Of a stretch of DNA of 64,000 bases, positions 25,952-35,876 are shown piece by piece; the first letter of the stretch is position 1, and the number at the start of each line of letters is the position of its first letter. This DNA comes from Methanomethylovorans sp041447285. Its GTDB lineage: Archaea; Halobacteriota; Methanosarcinia; Methanosarcinales; Methanosarcinaceae. Location of the stretch: the NCBI RefSeq assembly GCF_041447285.1, contig NZ_JBGMEB010000008.1, positions 1 to 64,000 of the forward strand. Reading direction: 5' to 3'. The notes below the pieces were generated by a model. That model was not told the DNA's origin. It did not search any database and saw only the letters and a program-made list of their open reading frames with translations. The translations under genes were made by a program, and so were the position numbers.

Positions 25952-27433
25952 CTAAAATTCATCATCCTGTGCATAACTTCGATTATATTTTATGGCAATC
26001 TCTGCTTTCTTAAGCTCCCGTCCAAGATAACCAGCATGTTCCAGGGTAGATACAAGTTCCATATCAATAAGTGTATCCAGTATTGCTCGTGCAGTCGTAC
26101 CCACAATGGCCGAGGTATCGTGCTCAGCGACAATTAAGCCTTTACATGTTCTTTTCTCATCAGGGATTATTCCGATTCGCACACTTCCAGCTGGATCTGT
26201 TTTCCACATTTTCCGCTCTTTAGCCCCAATATATCTGGCAGGAACTATTGCATCTGTACGGCGTCTTTTTTCTTTGAGTACCATAAGGTCTATGCCCAGG
26301 TCCTTTGGGGAACTCTGTCTTTCTGTGGCAAGTATCATCATTTGTGATGCGACTTTCAGTTCTCTTATAGATCCCTGTGTCTTATTACTGTACTCTGGGG
26401 TGAAAAGTATGCTAGCTCCCATGTCTGCTGCTATGCCGCAAAGTGTAGCGTTCACTCCCAGAGAATCAACATCAACTAGCTCGGTTACGTTTCCTGCTCC
26501 AAAGAAAACAGGAATCTCAGGGAACAATTTATGAAACTCATGGTAACGTACTATTGATGTGGCGATTCCATGGCCGATTGGATCAAGTACCGGGTCTGCA
26601 ATTATCTTCCGAATGCCTATCTCTTTTGCTTTTCTTATGTTTTTCACAAGGCTGTCAAGACCTTCACAGCTATCGGGTATTATTACAGCAGCAATCCCCG
26701 CAGACGCTGTCAAGGGACCGATTTCTTCAAGATTGCTATTATCAAGACTTAACAAAAGGTCAATACCTGTTTCTATTGCGCGGGTAAGAAGTGCAGGATC
26801 AAGTGTATCGATGCTTATCGGCAGGGTGGTTACTTTCCTTGCTATTCGGATAGCACGCTCCACATCTTCTGGGGAAGCATTAAGGGATGCTCCAAGGTCT
26901 ATCATGTCCGCGCCTCGGCTAACAAAGGCAAGTACTTTGTTTTCAAGAGTAATTGAATCCATGCCTGTAGCGTCTACGATCTCAGCCAGTACTTTCATAC
27001 GGCTGTTTCCTCCAATCTTAAGATCTTTGATATGCATTAATGGCTTGCAGTCAGTTTCTATCTGTTCTATTTTTTCCAGGGCCAGTTTTCTTCTGACATC
27101 TGCAAGCAGTTCACAGGCTGGAACTTCGGTGGAAAACTCTATCTTACCTACAAAATCCAGAACATATCCAAGGTCATAAGCATGTTTTGGGCCAAGGTAT
27201 ATCTTACTGCCAAGCTCTTGAGCAGTTTTGGAAAAATCTCCAGATACCATGCCTGGCACGAAAATGATGTCATAATGCTTTTGCGGAAGCTGACCTTTAA
27301 CAGCTTCTAGCAGTCTTCGTGGGGTTATGAATGCTGCTATATCAATATCTAGTACAATAATATGTGCTTTTGTACCTACAGCTTTCCTTACAGTATCTTG
27401 TGCAAGTTTTCCCGTAGCAACCAGGATATCCAT
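25952..27433 (-). CDS. Dihydropteroate synthase-like protein
   Basis: The 493-residue protein has an N-terminal region (about 1-145) and a TIM-barrel domain (about 165-420) related to dihydropteroate synthase. AFVSRGADMIDLGASLNASPEDVERAI resembles the pterin-site strand of DHPS (seen in pieces), and RKIIADPVLDPIGHG the next conserved loop. Archaea make methanopterin rather than folate; this family is archaeal and has been proposed to act in methanopterin synthesis, but it lacks some DHPS sequence landmarks, so the reaction is inferred. It is followed by a small gene sharing its stop region. Confidence 0.8.
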   Translation of the reverse strand: MDILVATGKLAQDTVRKAVGTKAHIIVLDIDIAAFITPRRLLEAVKGQLPQKHYDIIFVPGMVSGDFSKTAQELGSKIYLGPKHAYDLGYVLDFVGKIEFSTEVPACELLADVRRKLALEKIEQIETDCKPLMHIKDLKIGGNSRMKVLAEIVDATGMDSITLENKVLAFVSRGADMIDLGASLNASPEDVERAIRIARKVTTLPISIDTLDPALLTRAIETGIDLLLSLDNSNLEEIGPLTASAGIAAVIIPDSCEGLDSLVKNIRKAKEIGIRKIIADPVLDPIGHGIATSIVRYHEFHKLFPEIPVFFGAGNVTELVDVDSLGVNATLCGIAADMGASILFTPEYSNKTQGSIRELKVASQMMILATERQSSPKDLGIDLMVLKEKRRRTDAIVPARYIGAKERKMWKTDPAGSVRIGIIPDEKRTCKGLIVAEHDTSAIVGTTARAILDTLIDMELVSTLEHAGYLGRELKKAEIAIKYNRSYAQDDEF

Positions 27434-27471
27434 GTAACCTAATTGTACAGATAGTTAAAAAGAATATCTAC

Positions 27472-27512
27472 TGCTAAAAAAGAAAGGAGCCAGGTACAAC
27501 AATGTGACCTGG
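27472..27512 (-). terminator. ftsZ terminator hairpin
   Basis: On the minus strand CCAGGT (512-507 of that kilobase) and ACCTGG (495-490) form a 6-bp stem with an 11-base loop. The stem is followed by CTCCTTTCTTTTTT, starting 12 bases after the ftsZ stop. Confidence 0.55.
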
Positions 27513-27523
27513 ATTTATTGCGT

Positions 27524-28687
27524 TCAGCCTATTATGTCGATTATTGATCCGCCATTCCTTCTCTGGCCAACTGGCTCAACAACGGACTGGCGTGTTCTGC
27601 CATAAGAAGCAGGTGAACTGTTGCTTGCTGTCTGTGGCATGCTACTTGCTAGATTTTTCGGACCCAGTACTTGTGCAGACTGAACACCTGTCATAATTGC
27701 CATAACACGTACCTTGCCTTCATAGTCTTCCCTGATCCTTGCACCCCATATGACATTAGCGTTAGGTGATAGTTCATAGGTAAGGGATGAAGCGATCTCT
27801 TCTGCTTCCTTCAGGCTGAGGTCAGGCCCTCCTGTAATGTGTACAAGGCTACCGGTTGCTCCTCTGTAGTCTACATCGAGTAATGGATGGTTCAATGCAA
27901 TACGTACTACATCATTGCTCTTGTCCTGGTTCTTGCTCTCTCCTACGAGCATGACAGCAACGCCACCACAGCCCATGATCGCTCTAATGTCTGCGTAGTC
28001 AAGGTTAATAAGAGATGGCTGTGTGATGGTCTCAGTGATACCTTTTACTGTTTCTGCAATGAGCTGGTCCATGACTGAAAATGCCTGTTCTATGGGCAAG
28101 TTTGGTACGTATTCCAGCAATCTGTTATTGTCAAGCACGATCACAGTGTCTGCAGCTTTGCGCAGGTCCTCAAGTCCTTCTTCTGCCTTGACGGTCCTTG
28201 CTCTTTCTACTCTGAATGGACTGGAAACCATGCCTACTACTATGGCTCCCTGTTCTTTTGCGATCTCTGCCACAACAGGTGCTACACCGGTACCAGTACC
28301 TCCACCCATTCCTGCAGTGATAAATACAAGGTCACTTTCCTTAAAAATATCTTCAAGAGTGCCGCGGGCCAGTTCTGCAGCTTTTGCACCAACTTCCGGA
28401 TATCCACCTGCACCAAGTCCGCGGGTAAGCGTTTTACCGACGAGGATCTTCTTGTCAGCTCGTATATTATCGAGATGCTGTTTGTCTGTGTTAATAGCAA
28501 TGGTTTCTGCACCATCTATGCCGATGTTGTAGAGTCTGTTTACAGTATTGTTTCCTGCGCCACCACAACCCACGATCGTGATACGCGGCATTCCAAAACC
28601 GTCAAGCTGATCATCCACTGCTACTGTTTTTCTATACTCTCTATCCTTCTCTGTGTGTTTTAATGCTTCCTGTACTATGGATTGCAC
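27524..28687 (-). CDS. ftsZ: Cell division protein FtsZ
   Basis: Tubulin-like GTPase that assembles the division ring. The GTP-binding loop GGGTGTGVAP lies near residues 128-137. TIVGCGGAGNNTVNRL starts the fold, and DLVFITAGMGGG and the T7-type loop NLDYADIRAIMGCGGVAVM (about 218-236) are present. Archaeal FtsZ N-terminal leader MQSIVQEALKHTEKDRE begins at GTG 28687; the alternative ATG 28693 abuts GAGGGG with no spacing, whereas GTG is six bases from it, so I use GTG (387 residues). The tail ends in SIIDIIG. Methanosarcinales often have two FtsZ genes; only one is here. Confidence 0.97.
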   Translation of the reverse strand: MQSIVQEALKHTEKDREYRKTVAVDDQLDGFGMPRITIVGCGGAGNNTVNRLYNIGIDGAETIAINTDKQHLDNIRADKKILVGKTLTRGLGAGGYPEVGAKAAELARGTLEDIFKESDLVFITAGMGGGTGTGVAPVVAEIAKEQGAIVVGMVSSPFRVERARTVKAEEGLEDLRKAADTVIVLDNNRLLEYVPNLPIEQAFSVMDQLIAETVKGITETITQPSLINLDYADIRAIMGCGGVAVMLVGESKNQDKSNDVVRIALNHPLLDVDYRGATGSLVHITGGPDLSLKEAEEIASSLTYELSPNANVIWGARIREDYEGKVRVMAIMTGVQSAQVLGPKNLASSMPQTASNSSPASYGRTRQSVVEPVGQRRNGGSIIDIIG

Positions 28688-28693
28688 GTTCAT

Positions 28694-29183
28694 CCCCTCA
28701 TTGGATTACTGAGTACACTTGTGTAATGAACATGTGAATGACCCCATAAGCTGTAATATGTGGGTTTCCATGAATTCCTTATATGCGGAATTGTATCATT
28801 ACGCTAGAGTGACTATATACATTTACTTGTTATTATACTTATGCGTTTATATTTAAAGCTAGAGGTAAGCTCAATGCTATGGTGCAGGACAGCTTGCCTC
28901 TTCCCTTTCTCTCTTGTAGTATAATTGTGGAAGTCTGCAGATGTCAGACAGTTTCCAGACTAACGGCGACCCAATTACCACCATCTTCTGGCATCTATCA
29001 TCTTCATGCACAACTTAACCAGAGCTATACTTTACAGATAGATATATATATATGTGTTTGTCGAAGCCATTTTCATGTTCCGCCAAAAAAATGTAGGCTG
29101 GATTTATAATAGTTCACGATAGTCACTGAAAGCAAAAACATATAACAATTGTCATACATGAATGCAATATAAGGGATGTGTTT
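28694..29183. other. Divergent promoter region between ftsZ and a membrane protein gene
   Basis: About 490 bp, AT-rich, with no convincing gene. On the plus strand a TATA-like ACATATAAC near 29139 and AAGGGAT near 29172 serve the gene starting at 29184. A TATATATATATG run sits at 29040-29052. The 76-codon plus-strand ORF at 28879 has no ribosome site or family resemblance. Confidence 0.5.
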
Positions 29184-30146
29184 ATGAATCTTCGTTCAAA
29201 GCATAGAAAGCAGGATCATAGAATGGCCATTGTATGGTTAAAGCAATTGTTTTTTGTAATTCTATTCCTCTTTTTAATGCCTTCTGCCATTGCGGCAGAT
29301 GACATCACCGTTCTCGATGCCGGAAATTATAGTGATATTGCAGGAATATCTTTCCAGCAGTACATAATTGATCTGGATATGAGCTTTGCAGACGAGATAC
29401 TTGCTCAGGAAACATGGACTTTATCCGGTGAAGGAAATATCACCACAATAGGTCTTTCAGTACCACAAGATGCTGTTATTATGCGTTTTCAAAAACAAGA
29501 TATGTCCAATGTCACTTCTGCCGTAGACTTAGAATATAACCGGACAGGTGACCTTTTCTCCTTTAGTGACAATGTCCCTTCTATATCTTCAGAATCGCCA
29601 CAGTTGTATAGTTTGGTATACCTTTTGCCTGAAAAATCTAATGGACAGTTCACCAAAGTACTAACTGTGCCAGGATATCAACCATCTTCCATTCACTCTC
29701 TTGTTCTTAACGTAAAAACGAATCAAAATGTTGACCCAGTGGTATTTGATGAAAATGGGATTTTATTGTCGTCAAATTCCCAAAAAGAAGGTAACATAAC
29801 AACCTTCTCTTTTTCCCATCCTTCCTTCAATGATATCAGCGTGTCCACAAAAGAGCAAAGGGGATCGAATAATTTCATGTACTTTTCGGCTTTGTTCTTC
29901 ATTGCCGGTCTGCTCGCTCTTGGTGGAGCTATCTATGTGAATAAAAAGAACAAAAATACGCATAAAAATGTGGACAACCGGGAGCTGGAATACAGGTACG
30001 CCGCAATACAGAAAGTCCTTTCCACAATTGATTCGGATCTAAAGGAAAAGATCATAGGTGAAGATGTTCACAGTGCAATGTCTGCCAAATACAAAAAAGA
30101 GGCATCTTTAATAAAGAAAAAACTGGAAAAAATGAAAAAACGTTGA
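29184..30146 (+). CDS. Exported, C-terminally membrane-anchored protein, unknown
   Basis: A 320-residue protein with an N-terminal signal (FFVILFLFLMPSAIA, cleavage expected after ..AIAAD) and an outward beta-rich domain (about 45-225). A single transmembrane helix follows near residues 232-255 (ALFFIAGLLALGGAIYV), then a lysine-rich cytoplasmic tail (NREYRYAAIQKVL.. and EASLIKKKLEKMKKR) that looks helical. Two-part architecture with an intracellular helical tail suggests a sensor or scaffold. AAGGGAT precedes ATG 29184. No family recognised with confidence. Confidence 0.75.
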   Translation: MNLRSKHRKQDHRMAIVWLKQLFFVILFLFLMPSAIAADDITVLDAGNYSDIAGISFQQYIIDLDMSFADEILAQETWTLSGEGNITTIGLSVPQDAVIMRFQKQDMSNVTSAVDLEYNRTGDLFSFSDNVPSISSESPQLYSLVYLLPEKSNGQFTKVLTVPGYQPSSIHSLVLNVKTNQNVDPVVFDENGILLSSNSQKEGNITTFSFSHPSFNDISVSTKEQRGSNNFMYFSALFFIAGLLALGGAIYVNKKNKNTHKNVDNRELEYRYAAIQKVLSTIDSDLKEKIIGEDVHSAMSAKYKKEASLIKKKLEKMKKR

Positions 30147-30161
30147 GCGCGGCAGAAAGAT

Positions 30162-30186
30162 GGGTGCAATTAGACGCCCTCTTTTT
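30162..30186 (+). terminator. Short hairpin with T5 tract
   Basis: GGGTG (30162-30166) can pair with CGCCC (30175-30179), with one G-T pair; TCTTTTT follows. It begins 15 bases after the stop of the exported-protein gene. Confidence 0.4.
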
Positions 30187-30239
30187 GCAGGTTCATTGTT
30201 TAAATGTATCACATTTAGTATTCTACTGTTTGGATTTTG

Positions 30240-31724
30240 TTAATACGGAACATCTTTTTTTAATTCCTTACATAATTCCTCACATATGCCCCCCATCTTC
30301 TTCCAATTCAATACAAGTTTTAAGTTCGAATAAGTAGCTAGTGATCTCATAATATATTTTATGGATTGTTTATCGAAATTCTGATCTTTCAATAGTTCTC
30401 TATAGTTTTTAATAAAAGAAGAAGCTGTGCGTATGCCTTTGACCTGTAATTTTGCCTTTAACGAATTACTAGCATCTTCAGTTGCCAAACATTTATAGAG
30501 AATTGCCTGGTCTACCCAGTCAATGATTCTATCAGATGGTATTTTTGTATCAAGGAATAGATCTACAATATCTGCTGTGGCCATCTGAGGCATATCCTCA
30601 ATATCCTCTTCCTGTAATCTGGATTCATCCCAAAAAGTTATACCGTCCAAGTCACTTAGTGGTAAGTCTTTCTTCAAACTGGGTATCACTACAGGTGTTA
30701 CTCTTTTCTTAATATATTCCCATGCCACTTCTGGGAAAAATCCAATCACAAAAGCTATAAGATAAAGGAAGTAAGGGAATGTATTCGTTTCTGAAGGCAC
30801 CGTGATTGATATATTAAAGCTTTGGTTGCTAATATTATTTATAGAATAATTATATAGGGATGCTGTGGTAGTTTCTTCTGTTAGTATAAGACTTATGATC
30901 GATACAAGTATGACAGCCACAAGTATCCTCTTTGATACTATTGCAAAAGCAATTGCACGCAAGTCCTTGGATGTATACCGTCTGCACAACACTTCTATTG
31001 AAAAGAGATATGCTCCCAGAAAAGCAAAGTTGACTACTGGTGTTCCTATAAGCTGTAAACTTGTAGAATTTCCTATCACGTTTTCTTGCAGAGGTTGCGA
31101 TGGGAATAATATCAGTAACCATCCTATTGTTATAAATATTGTAGCTAAAGAGACAAGTATGGTATCAAATAATGAAATTTCTTCGTATATGCGAACACTA
31201 ATATCAACTTTTGATGTGCCATTTTCATATTTTTCCTTAATTGTTCCGGGTATATACCCATAAAGATCCTCAAAACGCTGAAGATAAAATCTTATAGGTC
31301 TTATGTTCAAGTGACTATTTGCATCTTTCTGTTTCAAAAGGCAAAGTCTATCCATTTTAATGATAAAATCATCTAATGTACTGTATATGCCTCTGGATAT
31401 GAATGCACTGTACATAGTTGCCGGTAAGATGCTAGCTATTATAACAAATAGGGCTTTTATAATCAACAGTGGATTAGTAAACTTCAGATTATTGTACTTT
31501 ACCACCGATGCTATCACTCCCAAACTACATAAAAATGGAATTAATAAGAGTACAGTTTGTTTAGCCAAAAAAATGTATCTTTTTACTCTAGACTTATTGG
31601 ATGGATTATCCTTGATTCCAATTTTCAAAAGCACATACATTATAATGCTATACCAGAAATCTTGGCGAATTTCGGTTTGGATTTCTACCACTTTTTTTGT
31701 TTGTGAATCAATTTCCCCACTCAT
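30240..31724 (-). CDS. Membrane protein with soluble C-terminal domain, unknown
   Basis: A 494-residue protein with about seven transmembrane helices between residues 50 and 345, including paired N-terminal helices (VLLLIPFLCSLGVIASVV and LLIIKALFVIIASILPATM). It has a soluble tail of about 140 residues beginning LDGITFWDESRLQEEDIEDM. That tail, with ATADIVDLFLDTKIPSDRIIDWVDQAIL, looks like a conserved ligand or protein-interaction domain; similar tails occur in bacterial multi-pass proteins of unknown role. GGAGG lies seven bases before ATG 31724. The gene is AT-richer than its neighbours, which may signal recent arrival. Confidence 0.75.
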   Translation of the reverse strand: MSGEIDSQTKKVVEIQTEIRQDFWYSIIMYVLLKIGIKDNPSNKSRVKRYIFLAKQTVLLLIPFLCSLGVIASVVKYNNLKFTNPLLIIKALFVIIASILPATMYSAFISRGIYSTLDDFIIKMDRLCLLKQKDANSHLNIRPIRFYLQRFEDLYGYIPGTIKEKYENGTSKVDISVRIYEEISLFDTILVSLATIFITIGWLLILFPSQPLQENVIGNSTSLQLIGTPVVNFAFLGAYLFSIEVLCRRYTSKDLRAIAFAIVSKRILVAVILVSIISLILTEETTTASLYNYSINNISNQSFNISITVPSETNTFPYFLYLIAFVIGFFPEVAWEYIKKRVTPVVIPSLKKDLPLSDLDGITFWDESRLQEEDIEDMPQMATADIVDLFLDTKIPSDRIIDWVDQAILYKCLATEDASNSLKAKLQVKGIRTASSFIKNYRELLKDQNFDKQSIKYIMRSLATYSNLKLVLNWKKMGGICEELCKELKKDVPY

Positions 31725-31933
31725 CTATAGGCCTCCAATACCTAAAACGGATTGATATCCCCACATTCAACCCCCGATTGTGGACATTATAACATAATAT
31801 GACTACTCGAAATATATATGCTTGATGTTATGTGGAATACACGGTATATCCTATTCCTTTCCTTATTGCTCCAAACCTGAATCCTCTTCATAAGATGCAC
31901 AAATATTTATCCGATACCCAAAGATGAAAGTGC

Positions 31934-32575
31934 ATGTTAAAAGGTCTGATCTTTGACGTTGATGGTGTGCTCATGGATTCTATGCCCTATCATGCTGATG
32001 CCTGGGTGCAGACTTTCGAGGAGGCAGGCATCCATATCACGAATATGGATATATATGAGATCGAAGGCTCCAATCACAAAGGTGTTGTAGATCTCATTTT
32101 CCATAAGGCTGGATTGAAACCCAGCACATCTGATTATGAAATATTTCTAAAAAAGAAAAGGGAACATTTCCTACGTAACAACAGGGCAGAACCTTTCAAG
32201 GGTATGCAGGCATGCCTGAAGGCGCTGAAAAAGAAGTATAAACTGGCTGTAGCGTCGGGAGCTGACCGGACAATAGTAAATACACTAATGGATAGGTTCT
32301 ATTCTGGTATCTTTAATACGATAGTTTCAGGTGAAGATGTTACTCGTGGAAAACCCGATCCTGAGCCTTACCTCACAGCAGCTAGGAAACTTGGGCTTGT
32401 ACCTGAAGAATGCATGGTGATAGAAAATGCTCCATTGGGAGTAAAGTCTGCAAAAACAGCAGGAATCTATTGTGTGGCAGTCCCTACTTATCTTCCAGAA
32501 GAAAAATTAATAGGTGCCGACATGGTAGTTAGGGACCATGCCGAACTTATAGCTTATCTGTATAAACTTATCTGA
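31934..32575 (+). CDS. HAD-superfamily phosphatase, beta-phosphoglucomutase-like
   Basis: A 213-residue HAD hydrolase with the four usual motifs: FDVDGVLMDSM (about 6-16, nucleophile Asp), VASGADR (about 107-113), GKPDPEPYLTAA (about 139-150, Lys), and VIENAPLGVKSAKTAG (about 161-176). The alpha-helical cap lies between residues 18 and 90. Family members act as sugar-phosphate phosphatases or beta-phosphoglucomutases; the substrate cannot be chosen from sequence. Its stop abuts the convergent aCPSF1 gene with no spacer. Confidence 0.88.
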   Translation: MLKGLIFDVDGVLMDSMPYHADAWVQTFEEAGIHITNMDIYEIEGSNHKGVVDLIFHKAGLKPSTSDYEIFLKKKREHFLRNNRAEPFKGMQACLKALKKKYKLAVASGADRTIVNTLMDRFYSGIFNTIVSGEDVTRGKPDPEPYLTAARKLGLVPEECMVIENAPLGVKSAKTAGIYCVAVPTYLPEEKLIGADMVVRDHAELIAYLYKLI

Positions 32576-34486
32576 TTATACAAGACGAATGGTCTCGAGG
32601 TTTGTGAGCGCTCTTGTTTCCATCTTGTTCTTTTTATGGATGGAAGTTGCAAGATCGATACATGACCTTTCGTCTCCATGTTCTGTAAATATGCGTTCAG
32701 GTCTTGGTTTCATCTTTCGCACATATTCCATAAGCTGCCTGCGATCTGAATGGCCAGAGAACCCATCAACGATTTCCACGTTCATGTTCATGTGTATCAC
32801 CTCTGTGCCCTTTCCGGTGTTAAGAGGTATCTCTTTCCAGCCCTTCTGGATCCTGCGACCCAGGGTCCCATCTGCCTGATAACCAACAAATACAAGAGTA
32901 TTCCTTTCATCTTCGGCAAAGGCTTTGAAATAATCCATTACAGGACCTGCATTCATCATACCTGATGTAGATAGAATGACACAAGGCTCACGCTTTTCTA
33001 TGATTTCATGCCTGAGCTCATTGGAATCTACAGGCTTGAAACATTCAGAAAGGAATGGATTCTCTCCCTTCTGGAAAATAAGTTTTCTAAGATCGTTGTT
33101 AAGATATTCTGGATATGTAGCGTGAATAGCTGTAGCTTCCCATATCATACCATCAAGGTACACAGGAACGTTATCTATCAGTCCTTTGCGTATGGCATCT
33201 TCCAGTACTATCATAACTTCCTGACTTCTTCCTACGGCGAAAGCTGGTATCAATACTATTCCCTTATTCTGAAGAGTGTTTTTTATTACCTGTTGCAGAT
33301 GACTCTCTGCATCCTGCAGAGATGGCTGGATCGCATTTGAGCCTCCGTAAGTTGACTCCATTATCACACTTTCCACACGTGGGAACTTGTTAACGGCAGG
33401 GTCAAAAAGCCTGGTTTTCTCGTATTTGAAGTCGCCGGTAAAGACGACATTATGCAATCCATCTCCTATATGGAAATGGGAGATTGCAGAACCAAGAATG
33501 TGTCCTGCATTGTGGAATGTGAGTTTAATATCAGGCGCAATGTCTGTAACCTCTTCATAATCCAGGACAATGGTATGTTTAAGAACTTCACGCACATCTG
33601 CTGAAGAATATGGAGGCCTTTTACCTTCCTTGGAAGCTACATCTATAAAATCAAGCTCTAACAATGCTGTCAGATCCCTTGTAGGGGGTGTGCAATACAC
33701 AGGTCCCTCAAATCCATATCTATATAATAGTGGCAAAAGACCCTGATGATCCAGGTGAGCATGTGTAATAACTACTGCATCGAGTTTACTCAAAGGTGAA
33801 ACTTCTGGAACGTATAGGTAAGGAGTCATGTTTTCTTCAGAACCAACATTAACACCACAATCTATCATTACGCAGGATTCAGGAGTAGAAAGCAGGAAAC
33901 AACTTCTTCCGACCTCTTTACATCCCCCTAGTGCTGTGACTCTAACCCATTGATCTTTGGAAGTGCATTCTCTGTGTATTTTACGACCCACGGTTTTGAG
34001 AATTTCTTTCCTTTCTTTGTGGTTCGTTTTCATGAATTCGCGGATATTCTTTACTGTCCTTGATGATATGGGTGGAGCACGCACAACTTTTGGTGTCCAT
34101 CCTATCTTTTTTGTGATCTCTCTTAAAGTCTCCCCGTGTTTCCCAATTACAAGGCCTGGTTTTTCGGCTTCAATTATGACTTCTCCAACATCCGGATCAA
34201 AGTGATAATTGGCTATAGCTGAGTCTTCAGGTACAGTTTCAACGATTTTTTTGACAGATTCTTCAGGTGGCAGCAAAACCTTTGGGTCTGGACGTACGAC
34301 TATGCGTGTCCTTAGAGTCTTTGCAAGGTTTCGTACTATGTTACCATTGTCAGCAAAACTCCATGGGTTTTCAGTATACATCACGAGTTGCGGACCTTCG
34401 AACTCTACACTAGAAATAGTAGTGCCTTTCGGCAATTTTTCGTCTATTTTTTGTTTTAGATCAGCTAATACTTCATCTATTGCCAT
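32576..34486 (-). CDS. fttA: aCPSF1/FttA transcription-termination ribonuclease
   Basis: Archaeal homologue of CPSF73: a beta-CASP ribonuclease that cuts nascent RNA and ends transcription. The 636 residues start with two KH-type RNA-binding domains (about 1-145; the second contains VIGKHGETLREITKKIG). The metallo-beta-lactamase core follows, with HAHLDHQGLLP (about 240-250), GHILGSAISH, FTGDFKYEKTRL and SGHSDRRQL, which provide the zinc ligands. The beta-CASP insert (about 360-560) includes PAFAVGRSQE. It is followed downstream on the same strand by psmB. Presence of this factor next to many hairpin terminators is notable. Confidence 0.95.
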   Translation of the reverse strand: MAIDEVLADLKQKIDEKLPKGTTISSVEFEGPQLVMYTENPWSFADNGNIVRNLAKTLRTRIVVRPDPKVLLPPEESVKKIVETVPEDSAIANYHFDPDVGEVIIEAEKPGLVIGKHGETLREITKKIGWTPKVVRAPPISSRTVKNIREFMKTNHKERKEILKTVGRKIHRECTSKDQWVRVTALGGCKEVGRSCFLLSTPESCVMIDCGVNVGSEENMTPYLYVPEVSPLSKLDAVVITHAHLDHQGLLPLLYRYGFEGPVYCTPPTRDLTALLELDFIDVASKEGKRPPYSSADVREVLKHTIVLDYEEVTDIAPDIKLTFHNAGHILGSAISHFHIGDGLHNVVFTGDFKYEKTRLFDPAVNKFPRVESVIMESTYGGSNAIQPSLQDAESHLQQVIKNTLQNKGIVLIPAFAVGRSQEVMIVLEDAIRKGLIDNVPVYLDGMIWEATAIHATYPEYLNNDLRKLIFQKGENPFLSECFKPVDSNELRHEIIEKREPCVILSTSGMMNAGPVMDYFKAFAEDERNTLVFVGYQADGTLGRRIQKGWKEIPLNTGKGTEVIHMNMNVEIVDGFSGHSDRRQLMEYVRKMKPRPERIFTEHGDERSCIDLATSIHKKNKMETRALTNLETIRLV

Positions 34487-34585
34487 TAAAAGCCTTCCTT
34501 TGAGAAAAATAAAAAAATATAAAATTTTGATCTATGCAAGATAGAACAGATATCAACACAAAGTCAACAGAATTTCAGAACAATC

Positions 34586-35218
34586 TCAATTTAATTTATC
34601 CCTGTACTGTTGAACTTCCTCTTCTTCCAATCGATTGAATTTGTCGGCAGTTATTACTACAACATCAATTCCATTACCTGATGCTGAATCACGCTTCATT
34701 GCATTATGTAACGCGCGTATTGCCAGCTCTACTCCTTCCTCAACGGACATCCCGTCCATGAACCGATCCTCTAATACTCCATAAGCCATTGGTGAACCAG
34801 ATCCAGTTGCTACAGCTTTGGTCTCTTCGATTGTACCTCCAAGAGCATCAAGAGAAAATATGGAGGGACCATTCTTATCCACACCGCCTACAAGCAGCTG
34901 GACCATAAGGGGATAGTAGCGCTGCCCGCTTAAGATGTTTGACAGAAGTGTAGTAATACCTTTAATAGTCATAGGCTCTTTACGCCTCATTTTATAAAGA
35001 TGAGACTCAACACTCATTATGCGCACTATCTGTTGAGCATCTCCTACGGATCCTGCAGTGGTCATACCTACAAGATCATCTATCTGATAAATTTTTTTGG
35101 CTGTCTTGCTGGCTATGAAATTTCCCATAGTTGCACGTCTTTCCGTAGCAAGTACCACGCCTTTATCACAAACTATGCCTACAGTAGTTGTACCTTTTAA
35201 ATATTTATCATCGACCAT
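34586..35218 (-). CDS. psmB: 20S proteasome beta subunit
   Basis: Catalytic ring subunit of the archaeal proteasome. A nine-residue propeptide (MVDDKYLKG) precedes TTTVGIVC; after self-cleavage Thr10 becomes the N-terminal nucleophile. GVVLATERRATMGNFIASKTAKK (in pieces) carries the conserved Asp/Glu-Arg and Lys33-equivalent; GSGSPMAYGVLED (about 136-148) and GIDVVVITAD complete the fold. Length 210 is normal. The alpha subunit is not in the window. Confidence 0.97.
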   Translation of the reverse strand: MVDDKYLKGTTTVGIVCDKGVVLATERRATMGNFIASKTAKKIYQIDDLVGMTTAGSVGDAQQIVRIMSVESHLYKMRRKEPMTIKGITTLLSNILSGQRYYPLMVQLLVGGVDKNGPSIFSLDALGGTIEETKAVATGSGSPMAYGVLEDRFMDGMSVEEGVELAIRALHNAMKRDSASGNGIDVVVITADKFNRLEEEEVQQYRDKLN

Positions 35219-35368
35219 CAGTATACCTCATCGTCGCAAAATGAGAAAATTTTGACAAAAAGATAATATCTGTAACCCAGACACAGTATTGATTAGTTAG
35301 ATTATATATAAGCCTTTCCATGGATGCAGCATCAGGTCAGCAAAAACAGTTCAGCAGGCAATGTAATT

Positions 35369-35875
35369 TCAATATACGCCTATTTCTTCTGCCAGCAAGA
35401 TGATACGTGCTGTACTTTCATCACTAAAACGCTTCTGCTTCATCTTTTGCCTCAGCTGCACCATGCTTATCTTTTCATTGCCTGAAATGAAGTTATCGGC
35501 ATGTGCCACGATCTTCTCTTCGAGGGTTGATGGCATGTAATCATCATCTGGCAGACCAAGTTCTTTTGCTTCCTCTCTGGTAATACCCGCACCTATATGC
35601 TTTTTTATTATATTGACTATCAATGGGTCAAGACCTAGTTGCATAGCTATATCGGCACCTATCACAGCATGATCTATACCATGGCTTCTGGATCTTCCAA
35701 GGTCATGAAGCAAGCCGCCTATTATTACCAGTTCTATATCCACCGTTTTTCCAGAAGCTGCCAGTTTTTCAGCGATTTCTGAAGCATATTCAGAAACAGC
35801 TCTACAATGGACGATTACCTTCTCAGAGCAGCCTTCATCTCTGAGGATTTGCAGTGCTCTGTCCGGTGAGATCAT
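35369..35875 (-). CDS. HD-domain phosphohydrolase family protein
   Basis: A 168-residue HD protein: HCRAVSEYASEIAEKL (first His), GGLLHDLGRSRSHGIDHAVIGAD (about 54-76, HD pair and metal ligands), and AHADNFISG (last Asp). Members hydrolyse phosphate esters of nucleotides or unknown small molecules. I start at ATG 35875, just past the overlapping TGA of tfe; the longer ORF reading would extend into tfe coding sequence. The tight junction (ATGATATG) suggests coupled translation with tfe. Confidence 0.88.
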   Translation of the reverse strand: MISPDRALQILRDEGCSEKVIVHCRAVSEYASEIAEKLAASGKTVDIELVIIGGLLHDLGRSRSHGIDHAVIGADIAMQLGLDPLIVNIIKKHIGAGITREEAKELGLPDDDYMPSTLEEKIVAHADNFISGNEKISMVQLRQKMKQKRFSDESTARIILLAEEIGVY

Positions 35876-35876
35876 A

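Noticed and set aside
28879..29109. 76-codon plus-strand ORF between ftsZ and the exported-protein gene
   Set aside because: No ribosome site, biased composition, no family resemblance; the region reads better as a divergent promoter.
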